Shown in pieces: positions 15,676 through 22,072 of a stretch of 22,146 bases of DNA. Within the stretch, counting starts at the first letter, position 1, and each line of letters begins with the position of its first letter. Location of the stretch: positions 1 through 22,146 of IMG/VR virus record IMGVR_UViG_3300010354_013855, one strand, 5' to 3'. A program made the translations under genes and the position numbers. The notes under the pieces are model-generated. The model ran no database searches and had not been told where the DNA came from. It saw only the letters and a program-made list of their open reading frames with translations. The DNA comes from a virus.

Positions 15676-16476
15676 TTACGCTATCTTGACACCAATGTCT
15701 GCCATCAACTGTGCTATATTTTCCCCTCTGTCAGGCAGTAGATCTTTTAGAAAGAAATGCACAAAATGTGCCTGTGGTAACTGGTCGTCCCGGATGGCTT
15801 TATACAAAGCATTCCAGTGCCAGCTCATGTTTTGTACAGGCATGTGTGTGTGCTTGATCCACCAGTTCAACAACATCTGATCAGTGCTCCATTTAAAATA
15901 GCCCACACCGTCAATGAAGTCTTGAAACTCGGGCCTGGCCAAGAATTCAGCTGGGGTCTGGCCATTAAGAAAAGGTGCAAATAATTTGGTATTCAATAGT
16001 ATCATGCCCATGTTGTAGAATTCAGCTCCATGATCGTTCCAGCGCCAATCCACGTCCGTGAGAGGTCCAAAAGCAGATTTTGAATATTTGGTTATCTTGC
16101 CTAAATGTTTTTTGGTACAAGGGAGATCTCTTTCCGCGACCACTCCCATGGCCCTATCGGGCTGCAACTGTTCAAAGATATCCGGTGCCTGTTCTCGCAC
16201 AAAAATATCACTGTCCACAATGGCTATCTGATCATATTGGTCCACATAGGCAAAGGCATTTTCTTTTTCAAATATAGGCAGATATCCCAGTCTAGCAATG
16301 GCTTCTGTGCTGCGTCCGGAACGTTGTGGATTGGGACATATTCTCAACACAGGTTCGCGCTGTATGATATGCGTGATATCATGGCGATCACAATATCGTG
16401 CCACGCTGGCCACACAGGTGTCATACAACACACTGGGCTTGCCCACATAAACTTGATATATCATGCGCTTGGTCAT
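15676..16476 (-). CDS. GT-A-type glycosyltransferase with DSD motif
   Basis: The 266-residue protein begins with MIYQVYVGKPSVLYDTCVAS, has IAIVDSDIFV with the metal-binding DSD at residues 88-90, and later GAEFYNMGMILLNTKLF, WSTDQMLLNWW and HFVHFFLKD. The last His-x-x-His is typical of GT8-like enzymes, which place a late His on the metal. The gene overlaps the GT25 gene by 4 bases (ATGA). Ten bases separate its stop from the next ATG, the widest internal gap in this operon. Sugar and acceptor are unknown. Confidence 0.78.
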   Translation of the reverse strand: MTKRMIYQVYVGKPSVLYDTCVASVARYCDRHDITHIIQREPVLRICPNPQRSGRSTEAIARLGYLPIFEKENAFAYVDQYDQIAIVDSDIFVREQAPDIFEQLQPDRAMGVVAERDLPCTKKHLGKITKYSKSAFGPLTDVDWRWNDHGAEFYNMGMILLNTKLFAPFLNGQTPAEFLARPEFQDFIDGVGYFKWSTDQMLLNWWIKHTHMPVQNMSWHWNALYKAIRDDQLPQAHFVHFFLKDLLPDRGENIAQLMADIGVKIA

Positions 16477-17051
16477 TGTAGATCCCTGGTGAAACTGAAT
16501 TTGTTTTGTCTCACACGCACCACGTCGTGGTGATCATGTTGCACATCCACTATGCCATCACACAGCATCCAGTCTGCTGGCATAGCTCCATGCTCATGCA
16601 CCCAAGAGATTATTTTGGCTGCACCTTGCGGCGTGATCATGTAGGCTCTAGCACCCTCCCACCATTGACCAGGAGGTATTGGTTTGCTGGGTCGGAAACC
16701 TTCCAACTTGACCACATCTTGTATGTCTACATTCACTGGTCCTGCCACAAACTCTACATCATGCTCAAAGATGGCCAAAGTTTGATTGGTCTGCACACAT
16801 TGATTCCAAAGTCGCCAATGGCTCAAGAAACAACCTTGGGTGCCTGGACGCTGCATGTATTTCACGCATTTTTTATGATTTGGATATATCCTGATACCAT
16901 GCTGAGCTAGATCTGTGGTACGACCATCTGTGCCAGAGAACAAACTTAGATTCCAACCATGGGCACGACCGGTGGTCAGAGCATGTTGACTCCATTCACA
17001 GCTATCTGAGAATGCTTCCAGCCTGATTATAAAACCAGCTAAGGTCTCCAT
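16473..17051 (-). CDS. Glycosyltransferase family 25-like protein (second copy)
   Basis: The 192-residue protein has the GT25 layout: GCFLSHWRLWNQCV (residues 73-86), then LAIFEHDVEFV with EHD at 96-98, then a GARAYMITPQGAAKII segment and PADWMLCD. It shares the SHW-x-LW core and EHD with the protein at 12561-13220 but is clearly diverged, so the two probably act at different steps. It is compact compared with cellular GT25 proteins (about 250 residues). It overlaps the double-domain glycosyltransferase gene by 13 bases and the GT-A gene by 4. Confidence 0.84.
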   Translation of the reverse strand: METLAGFIIRLEAFSDSCEWSQHALTTGRAHGWNLSLFSGTDGRTTDLAQHGIRIYPNHKKCVKYMQRPGTQGCFLSHWRLWNQCVQTNQTLAIFEHDVEFVAGPVNVDIQDVVKLEGFRPSKPIPPGQWWEGARAYMITPQGAAKIISWVHEHGAMPADWMLCDGIVDVQHDHHDVVRVRQNKFSFTRDLQ

Positions 17052-18478
17052 TTGTCTACCATGTCCTGAAATACCTTTTGATTTTTAAGATCGCCTTTGC
17101 CTGTGAAAAATTTCATGTCACGTTTGGCACCCCAACTACACCATGATATGTCGATGTTTTCAAACTCTATGCTGCTGAATATATGTTTGAGTTGGTGCTG
17201 GTCCATGAACCAATAAGCACCTTTGCTGAAACCTCGCAGCAGACCAGTACGAAATCTATGCCTAAATTCTTGTCCTGCTTCACCTGTGCCTAAACTGATG
17301 CAACTGGCTATCAAGGTATCTGGATCTTTGGGTTTGCGCATGCCGCGAGGAGTCTCAGTCAATGCTTCAAATTCTTCTTGATCAAAAGTGTTACACAATA
17401 TGGTATCAGCATCTATTTGTAGCACGTATTGATCAGATTCAAACAAGTCGGCCATGCGCATGAACCTGGCACAACTAAAGTATATTTTTTCACGCATCTG
17501 ATCATGATCATCAGTTTTGAGTATCTGAGTGTTGCGATACATGCGTGGCGCGCTGGTGTTGAGTGGAATGCCTTGTATGAATTCTTTGGTTAGTATCTCG
17601 TGACTATAGGTTACTCTGTCATGAGTGTATAGATTATCACACAGTTGATCATAGCACATGAGATGCACATGTACACTCAACCAATCAATCTGTTGAACTA
17701 TGCTGTGTATGAGTGGAATGACCATGCGCTGATAATATTCGGTATCACAGCTCACGTAGATCACATGTTTGCCTTGAGGTTTATCTCCCAATAATTCTGG
17801 CAGTTCAAAAGTCTGTTCGCAATACTCAGTCAAAGCTCTTTCATCATGCCAGACTTCAGCTTGCGGCGAGTCCTTATATTCTCGAAAGCAAGGTGTGCCT
17901 AGTGTATAGTGCAGCAATTTGGCATGGGGATTTGGCCCTAGTTCGTCTGGCAACCAGTTCCATTCTATGGGCAATTCACCTATACGCTGATCTTGCAACC
18001 AGCTAAAACGATGTAGATAGCTGCCTTCCTGCTGTTGAACGAATGTTGGTTTCAATTTGCGATTGGGGAACGCACCGCAATTCCATAGAATCACGCTGCT
18101 CCAATTCTTGCGTGGATAGTCTGGGTTTTTGGCACCCATATATTTGAACCGTTGTCGGGTCACATAATCATGTTTGACCACCATGACATCCTTGTTGTAT
18201 TCACGCAGATTCCAAAGTTTCACAATGTCGTCGCGTAGCACCATGTCACCATCTATGTATATGGCCCAACCATTGAATCCCATGAGATGTGGCACCAGGA
18301 ATCGAGAATATATAAACTGATTTGATCCATCATGATGTGTTTCAACATAATCTTGCAAAAGATTCAAACACAATGGATGTATGGTCACTGGTTCAGAAGC
18401 ATGTCGTATGATGCTGTTCACGCACACGTGAAACGCTATTGCTTCTTTGGGATCATATCCTATGAATATGGGTATCAT
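17039..18478 (-). CDS. Tandem double-domain GT-A glycosyltransferase
   Basis: This 479-residue protein contains two GT-A domains in one chain. The first (about residues 1-230) starts IPIFIGYDPKEAIAFHVCVN and has YIDGDMVL with DGD at 76-78. It continues with WNCGAFP, WNWLPDELGP and KLLHYTLGTPCF, a GT8-like late His included. The second (about 237-479) restarts with HVIYVSCDTEYYQRMVIPLI and has YVLQIDADTIL with DAD at 356-358. Both DXD motifs look intact, so the protein may add two sugars in sequence or one domain may bind the acceptor. The ATG at 18478 overlaps the previous stop as ATGA. Confidence 0.82.
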   Translation of the reverse strand: MIPIFIGYDPKEAIAFHVCVNSIIRHASEPVTIHPLCLNLLQDYVETHHDGSNQFIYSRFLVPHLMGFNGWAIYIDGDMVLRDDIVKLWNLREYNKDVMVVKHDYVTRQRFKYMGAKNPDYPRKNWSSVILWNCGAFPNRKLKPTFVQQQEGSYLHRFSWLQDQRIGELPIEWNWLPDELGPNPHAKLLHYTLGTPCFREYKDSPQAEVWHDERALTEYCEQTFELPELLGDKPQGKHVIYVSCDTEYYQRMVIPLIHSIVQQIDWLSVHVHLMCYDQLCDNLYTHDRVTYSHEILTKEFIQGIPLNTSAPRMYRNTQILKTDDHDQMREKIYFSCARFMRMADLFESDQYVLQIDADTILCNTFDQEEFEALTETPRGMRKPKDPDTLIASCISLGTGEAGQEFRHRFRTGLLRGFSKGAYWFMDQHQLKHIFSSIEFENIDISWCSWGAKRDMKFFTGKGDLKNQKVFQDMVDKWRP

Positions 18479-19239
18479 CTGCGCTCGATATCATCTTCTA
18501 CACAGCGTGAGCCATACTGTATCTCTACCACACGCAGGGCATGCTCAGTTTCATTGCTGAGCTGATGCCATTGAGACTTGCAGATATGTATGTGCTCAAA
18601 TTGTTCGTAGGTACCCAACAAGTCTAGGTCTGTGCTGCGATCCAGGCTGTAAACAGTGGCCCGTCCTTCAGCTACAAACCAGTGCTCGGCTCTATCACCA
18701 TGCCGTTGCATGCTGAGCCGTTGGCCCGGTTCTACCACCAGTTCTTTGACCTTGACCTGTTGGCCTTGTTCATGCAGCACACGATAGTATCCCCAGTTTC
18801 TCGGAGTCTTGGGTGCTTTCCATTCTGTGAGTATCCAGGAGCTGGAGTTCTTTTTGTGGTCGCCGCCTATGCCAAACTGGAACTCAAGATTGGGATCCTG
18901 CACAGTCATTTCGGGTATGTTTACATCAGTGCGGTCGCCACCATTGGCGAATATGATGCGATCTTGTGGATAACTCTGGCGCACCATCCAGATGGCGTGT
19001 CTGGCTGAGCCATCAGAGTCATCAAAGTCAATGACGAAATCCACACCCGACATGGCTCTCAAGATAGCAGCACGTTCCATCAAGGGCATGAATGCCCGAC
19101 CCTTTTTGCGGGCCAGCCATTGATCTGAATTCACACCCACTACCAGGATGTCTCCCAGTTTCTTGGCAGCTTGAATGTAAGCAATGTGTCCGCTGTGTAC
19201 GGGATCAAACCCGCCTGTGACCAGCACGATAGTTTTCAT
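18475..19239 (-). CDS. Nucleotidyltransferase-cupin (phosphomannose isomerase-like) fusion
   Basis: The 254-residue protein joins two enzymes of sugar activation. The N-terminus is a cytidylyltransferase-like domain (TGGFDPVHSGH, HxGH at residues 15-18; GVNSDQWLARKKGR; FANGGDR), like the adenylyl/cytidylyltransferase half of RfaE/HldE. The C-terminus (about 146-254) is a cupin like the isomerase end of ManC-type proteins: RNWGYYRVL, VVEPGQRLSMQRHGDRAEHW, then HICKSQWHQLSN. In the metal motif the usual H-x-H reads H180-G-D182. I prefer ATG 19239 over ATG 19245, because it begins MKTIVLVTGGFDP and lies 5 bases after a perfect TATAAATA. It heads the minus-strand operon. It would supply an activated sugar; which sugar is unknown. 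Confidence 0.83.
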   Translation of the reverse strand: MKTIVLVTGGFDPVHSGHIAYIQAAKKLGDILVVGVNSDQWLARKKGRAFMPLMERAAILRAMSGVDFVIDFDDSDGSARHAIWMVRQSYPQDRIIFANGGDRTDVNIPEMTVQDPNLEFQFGIGGDHKKNSSSWILTEWKAPKTPRNWGYYRVLHEQGQQVKVKELVVEPGQRLSMQRHGDRAEHWFVAEGRATVYSLDRSTDLDLLGTYEQFEHIHICKSQWHQLSNETEHALRVVEIQYGSRCVEDDIERR

Positions 19240-19244
19240 GCGCA

Positions 19245-19252
19245 TATTTATA
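19245..19252 (-). promoter_or_regulatory. T4-type late promoter element (perfect TATAAATA)
   Basis: Minus-strand TATAAATA, followed by TGCGC and the ATG at 19239. The spacing is identical to the element before 12533. It probably drives the whole minus-strand operon down to 12561. A second late-type core, on the plus strand, lies 18 bases away, so this is a bidirectional late promoter region. Confidence 0.72.
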
Positions 19253-19270
19253 TGCCCAGATTAAGCTGTA

Positions 19271-19278
19271 AGTAAATA
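19271..19278 (+). promoter_or_regulatory. Possible T4-type late promoter element (AGTAAATA)
   Basis: AGTAAATA keeps the TAAATA core of the T4 late consensus and ends 4 bases before the ATG at 19283. It is a weaker match than its minus-strand partner at 19245-19252, but this is the only space available for a plus-strand promoter here. Confidence 0.45.
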
Positions 19279-19282
19279 CCGC

Positions 19283-19984
19283 ATGGATATTGTCAACTGT
19301 GCCTGTGTGATACATGGTCCCGCCTATGGTTGGCACTATGTGGAACGATTACATGGCATGCTCAAACGCAATCTTAGCTCGCAAGTACGCATGCATGTGT
19401 TCACTGAAGCCAACAGACCTGTGCCCGCGCACATGACAAAACATGTTTTGCAAGACTGGACAGTTCATGGTCCCAAAAAAGCCTGGTGGTACAAACTACA
19501 AATGTTTGATCCCAGCCATCATCGGGGTCCTTTGTTGTATTTTGACCTAGATACCGTGATAGTGAACAACATAGACTGGATCACGCATCAAGATCTCACA
19601 TTATTCTGGACCATCAAAGATTTCCAACACCTGTATCGTCCTACCAGCACAGATCTCAACAGCAGTGTCATGTGGTTTGATACTGTGCGTTACGATTATG
19701 TTTGGCAGGAGGTGCTGCGGCGCGGCATAGACAAAGTGATAGGACAATACAGAGGCGATCAAGACTATCTGTCGGAAGTGATAAATCACGGTCATAGACG
19801 ATATCTACCGCGCATCCGCAGCTGGCGCTGGCAGTGTTGGGACGGTGGTTATGATTTTAAAAAACGCAAATGGCGTGAACCCGGCGCAGGAACTGATATC
19901 ACCGACACAGATGTGATGATATTCCACGGCAAACCCAAACCCGATGAAGTATCGGATCCTGTGATACAGCAATATTGGCAATGA
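19283..19984 (+). CDS. GT-A-type glycosyltransferase with DLD motif
   Basis: The 233-residue protein has an N-terminal strand with VIHGPAYGWHYVERL, the segment KKAWWYKLQMF, and PLLYFDLDTVIV with the metal-binding DLD at residues 88-90. It continues with SSVMWFD, YRGDQDYLSEVI and a final MIFHGKPKP, where the late His fits the metal site of GT-A retaining enzymes. Similar proteins are frequent in T4-like phages and in bacterial glycan clusters. Its stop overlaps the GT4 start as ATGA. Sugar and acceptor are unknown. Confidence 0.8.
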   Translation: MDIVNCACVIHGPAYGWHYVERLHGMLKRNLSSQVRMHVFTEANRPVPAHMTKHVLQDWTVHGPKKAWWYKLQMFDPSHHRGPLLYFDLDTVIVNNIDWITHQDLTLFWTIKDFQHLYRPTSTDLNSSVMWFDTVRYDYVWQEVLRRGIDKVIGQYRGDQDYLSEVINHGHRRYLPRIRSWRWQCWDGGYDFKKRKWREPGAGTDITDTDVMIFHGKPKPDEVSDPVIQQYWQ

Positions 19985-21045
19985 TAATACGGCTGTTTGG
20001 TAAACGCAACAATCTTGGCATAGGCACCCATTATGGGTGTTTTGCAGATGCCTTGCATCAAATCTGGTCAGGGACCATACAAGAAGTAGACATTGAAAAT
20101 CAGTCCGACTTGCAGAAGGCTGCTGCACACAGCCAGCCAGATGACATCAACATCAGTTTTGTCAGCATGAATTTAGAAGATCATTTCCGTGGCCACAACA
20201 TACAGTGGATCGTGTTTGAAAGCACTGTGATTCCTGAACTGTTGCTGAGTACATTGCGAGCAGCTCAATGGGTATGGGTACCCAGCACATGGGGACGCGA
20301 TGTGCTGCTGGCCAACCACATAGATACAGGCAAGATTGATATAGTGCAAGAAGGTGTGGATCCCAACAGATTTCAACCCTGCGATCTGCGTGGCGCACGA
20401 CCATTTAGATTTTTGACTGTGGGCAAAACCGAACCTCGCAAAAGTCTGGTTGAGATCATGCAAGCATTCGCGCACACATATGGTCACGATTCCACAGCAG
20501 AGCTAGTGATCAAAACAGATCATTTCTGGAAAGCCGAAAGCAAACGTCAAACTATACAGCAAGTGGCCAACAGTCTCAGTGGGGGTATACGTGTGGAATG
20601 GGGCAACTGGAGCCAACAGCGAATGTGTGATTTGTATCATGATTGTGATGTGTTTGTGTTTGCCAGTAAGGGCGAGGGCTGGGGACTGCCATTGATTGAA
20701 GCTTTGGCTTCGGGTATGCCTGTTTTGTCTAGCCATCACAGCGCTCAAGCTGACTATCTTGCTCACTGCGGCAGCAGCGTGATAGCCATAGACTATGACA
20801 TGGTACCAGTTGACTGCGAGGACTATAGGTTGTTTTACAACATGCATGGTCAAGACATGGGCGAGTGGGCTCAACCCAGAGTCAGCAGCATAGCACAAGG
20901 CATGCGTGAGGCCAGACAGAACTATCATTCTCTCAAATCTCAAGCTCTGGCAAACAGCAGGATCATACGTGCTGGTTGGAACTGGCGCGCCAGTGCGGCT
21001 CGTGCTCTAGCTGTGTTGCGTGAGCGGGGTCTATTGTCCGGTTGA
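19981..21045 (+). CDS. GT4-family glycosyltransferase
   Basis: The 354-residue protein is a GT-B enzyme of family 4: VWVPSTWGRDVLL, IVQEGVDPNRFQP, FRFLTVGKTEPRKSLVEIM (start of the donor domain), and GEGWGLPLIEALASGMPVLS, with the Glu pair that binds the donor sugar phosphate. It should transfer a sugar with retention of configuration. I chose ATG 19981, which overlaps the previous stop (ATGA), over a TTG six bases upstream. The stop TGA (21043-21045) lies inside the -35 element of the promoter for the next gene. Length is typical for GT4. Confidence 0.92.
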   Translation: MIIRLFGKRNNLGIGTHYGCFADALHQIWSGTIQEVDIENQSDLQKAAAHSQPDDINISFVSMNLEDHFRGHNIQWIVFESTVIPELLLSTLRAAQWVWVPSTWGRDVLLANHIDTGKIDIVQEGVDPNRFQPCDLRGARPFRFLTVGKTEPRKSLVEIMQAFAHTYGHDSTAELVIKTDHFWKAESKRQTIQQVANSLSGGIRVEWGNWSQQRMCDLYHDCDVFVFASKGEGWGLPLIEALASGMPVLSSHHSAQADYLAHCGSSVIAIDYDMVPVDCEDYRLFYNMHGQDMGEWAQPRVSSIAQGMREARQNYHSLKSQALANSRIIRAGWNWRASAARALAVLRERGLLSG

Positions 21046-21070
21046 CCAATAATGGGCATGGTGCTAGTAT
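21042..21070 (+). promoter_or_regulatory. Sigma70-like promoter P1
   Basis: TTGACC (21042-21047), a 17-base spacer, then TAGTAT (21065-21070). The -35 contains the stop codon of the GT4 gene. The start would be near 21077, followed by an AGGA ribosome binding site at 21090 and ATG 21100. It lacks the leader box found after the next three promoters. Confidence 0.7.
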
Positions 21071-21099
21071 TGCATCATTTACACGATATAGGATAGATC

Positions 21100-21432
21100 A
21101 TGCGCGGAGCCTTACTGTTGCTTTTGATCAGTACCACAGCCGGTGCCCAGACCAGTTTGGGCAACTTTAACTGGCGAAATCCTGAAAGCCGATTCACAGT
21201 ACCCCCGAGGCTGACCGATCAGACCCAGCGCATACGGTGGATAGCTGTGGATGATGTCAATGCCACATGCAATATGGAAAATATCCGCAGAACAGGCAAG
21301 CCCATCGGCTACAATGTACAAGGGTGCCAGTTTATGGAAAATCACGAGTGCATCATCATCACCCCAAAAATCACCACTATCCACAATCTTGGGCATGAAG
21401 CCTTGCACTGTTTTGTGGGAAACTACCACTGA
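21100..21432 (+). CDS. Small exported protein with HExxH metalloprotease-like motif
   Basis: This 110-residue protein has a clear signal peptide (Arg2, then ALLLLLIS, with a probable cut after A-G-A at residue 16). The mature part has four cysteines (57, 76, 84, 104), fitting disulfides outside the cytoplasm. It ends with GHEALHCFVGNYH: H99-E-x-x-H103 is a zinc-protease-type site, and H110 is a candidate third ligand. I recall small proteobacterial and phage proteins with a GHExxHCFxGxxH end of unproven function. The third His is seven residues after the second, so it is not a textbook metzincin (six). It has its own strong promoter and an AGGA ribosome binding site. Periplasmic action during infection is inferred. 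Confidence 0.75.
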   Translation: MRGALLLLLISTTAGAQTSLGNFNWRNPESRFTVPPRLTDQTQRIRWIAVDDVNATCNMENIRRTGKPIGYNVQGCQFMENHECIIITPKITTIHNLGHEALHCFVGNYH

Positions 21433-21464
21433 TTCCCCAGCAAAATCAATGACTTAGCGCCTGG

Positions 21465-21493
21465 TTGACCAGAAATACTCATTTTGCTACAAT
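21465..21493 (+). promoter_or_regulatory. Sigma70-like promoter P2
   Basis: TTGACC (21465-21470), a 17-base spacer, TACAAT (21488-21493). It lies in the 93-base gap before the ATG at 21526 and is preceded by GG, like the other promoters of this group. A conserved leader box follows at 21498-21519. Confidence 0.82.
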
Positions 21494-21497
21494 ATGG

Positions 21498-21519
21498 ACA
21501 TACAGTAAACAAACAGGAG
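21498..21519 (+). repeat. Conserved leader box, copy 1
   Basis: ACATACAGTAAAC, a variable base, then AACAGGAG (with flanking A's), ending in the ribosome binding site 6 bases before ATG 21526. Copy 2 at 21746-21767 differs at one of 22 positions. It would form the first 20 or so bases of the transcript. Confidence 0.75.
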
Positions 21520-21525
21520 CCAAAT

Positions 21526-21708
21526 ATGACATTCGACCAAGCTATGCAAGTGGTGCAGCAGTATCAAAAAGATTGGGCTCTGCCCGGGCTGTTGGAAACC
21601 CTCCAGCAAATGGGGGACCACGATGGTAACGAATTGTCCTACTCGGACTATCGTGCATATCGTGTGGTGATGACTCAAATGTCCAAACTGTTTGCCCCTG
21701 CAAAATAA
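21526..21708 (+). CDS. Hypothetical small protein (60 aa)
   Basis: A 60-residue protein, predicted helical (MTFDQAMQVVQQYQKDW, then LPGLLETLQQMGDH and YSDYRAYRVVMTQMSKLF), with no signal peptide or membrane segment. I do not recognise it. The start is ATG 21526, 6 bases after AGGAG; an in-frame TTG at 21484 lies inside the promoter and cannot be used. It is preceded by its own promoter and leader box. Small, separately promoted genes of this type are typical early genes of T4-like phages, many of which redirect host functions, but nothing in this protein shows a target. Confidence 0.8.
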   Translation: MTFDQAMQVVQQYQKDWALPGLLETLQQMGDHDGNELSYSDYRAYRVVMTQMSKLFAPAK

Positions 21709-21712
21709 GCGG

Positions 21713-21741
21713 TTGACCAGAAAAGGCCATTTCTATATAAT
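21713..21741 (+). promoter_or_regulatory. Sigma70-like promoter P3
   Basis: TTGACC (21713-21718), a 17-base spacer, and a consensus TATAAT (21736-21741). It has the best -10 of the group, five bases after the previous stop codon. The leader box follows at 21746. Confidence 0.88.
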
Positions 21742-21745
21742 GTTG

Positions 21746-21767
21746 ACATACAGTAAACGAACAGGAG
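21746..21767 (+). repeat. Conserved leader box, copy 2
   Basis: Same 22-base box as at 21498-21519 with one base changed (G for A in the middle), including the AGGAGG ribosome binding site before ATG 21774. A weaker relative, TTACAGTAAAAGAAC plus GGGG, follows promoter P4 at 22016-22034. Confidence 0.75.
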
Positions 21768-21773
21768 GCAGCA

Positions 21774-21986
21774 ATGGGCTGGATTCGGGACGGTGAACGT
21801 GTGGCAGGCAAATACATGGACCAACTTATTGAGGGCGTGGTGCTTGAGAGCCGCGTCAAGTATGGTGGCAAGGTCCAGCTCACGGTGCTGCTGGACAAGC
21901 CCATCCAGCTGCGCTGGCGCCCTGTGGACCAGCCCCGTAACATCGTGTTAGTGGACACTGACCAAGTGGTCACAGTGGCAGGTTGA
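21774..21986 (+). CDS. Hypothetical small beta-rich protein (70 aa)
   Basis: A 70-residue protein with alternating hydrophobic residues suggesting a small beta barrel (YMDQLIEGVVLESRVKYGG, KVQLTVLLDKPIQLRWRPVD, then NIVLVDTDQVVTVAG). No signal peptide, membrane segment or catalytic motif. I do not recognise the family. An AGGAGG ribosome binding site lies 6 bases before ATG 21774, and it has a dedicated consensus promoter. The TGA stop is embedded in the -35 TTGACA of the next promoter. Base composition here is higher in GC than in the glycan region. Probably an early gene. Confidence 0.82.
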   Translation: MGWIRDGERVAGKYMDQLIEGVVLESRVKYGGKVQLTVLLDKPIQLRWRPVDQPRNIVLVDTDQVVTVAG

Positions 21987-22011
21987 CACCTAAATCAATA
22001 TCCTATACAAT
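21983..22011 (+). promoter_or_regulatory. Sigma70-like promoter P4
   Basis: TTGACA (21983-21988), a 17-base spacer, TACAAT (22006-22011). The -35 overlaps the stop codon of the previous gene. The leader to ATG 22073 is about 55 bases, longer than for P2 and P3, and has a degenerate leader box plus a separate AGGAG ribosome binding site at 22061-22065. Confidence 0.82.
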
Positions 22012-22072
22012 AGCGTTACAGTAAAAGAACGGGGCAACAAGACCCAATCCAAACAATACTAGGAGCCAGCAA

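Noticed and set aside
15673-15680. Late promoter-like CGTAAATA on the minus strand before the gene starting at 15665
   Set aside because: The TAA is the stop codon of the preceding gene, the spacing to ATG is 7 rather than 4-5 bases, and only the core matches; chance is a fair explanation.
21394-21429. Metzincin protease assignment for the HEALH protein
   Set aside because: The third His is seven residues after the second His, and Gly is shifted by one, so the strict HExxHxxGxxH pattern is not met; I keep only a general zinc-site call.
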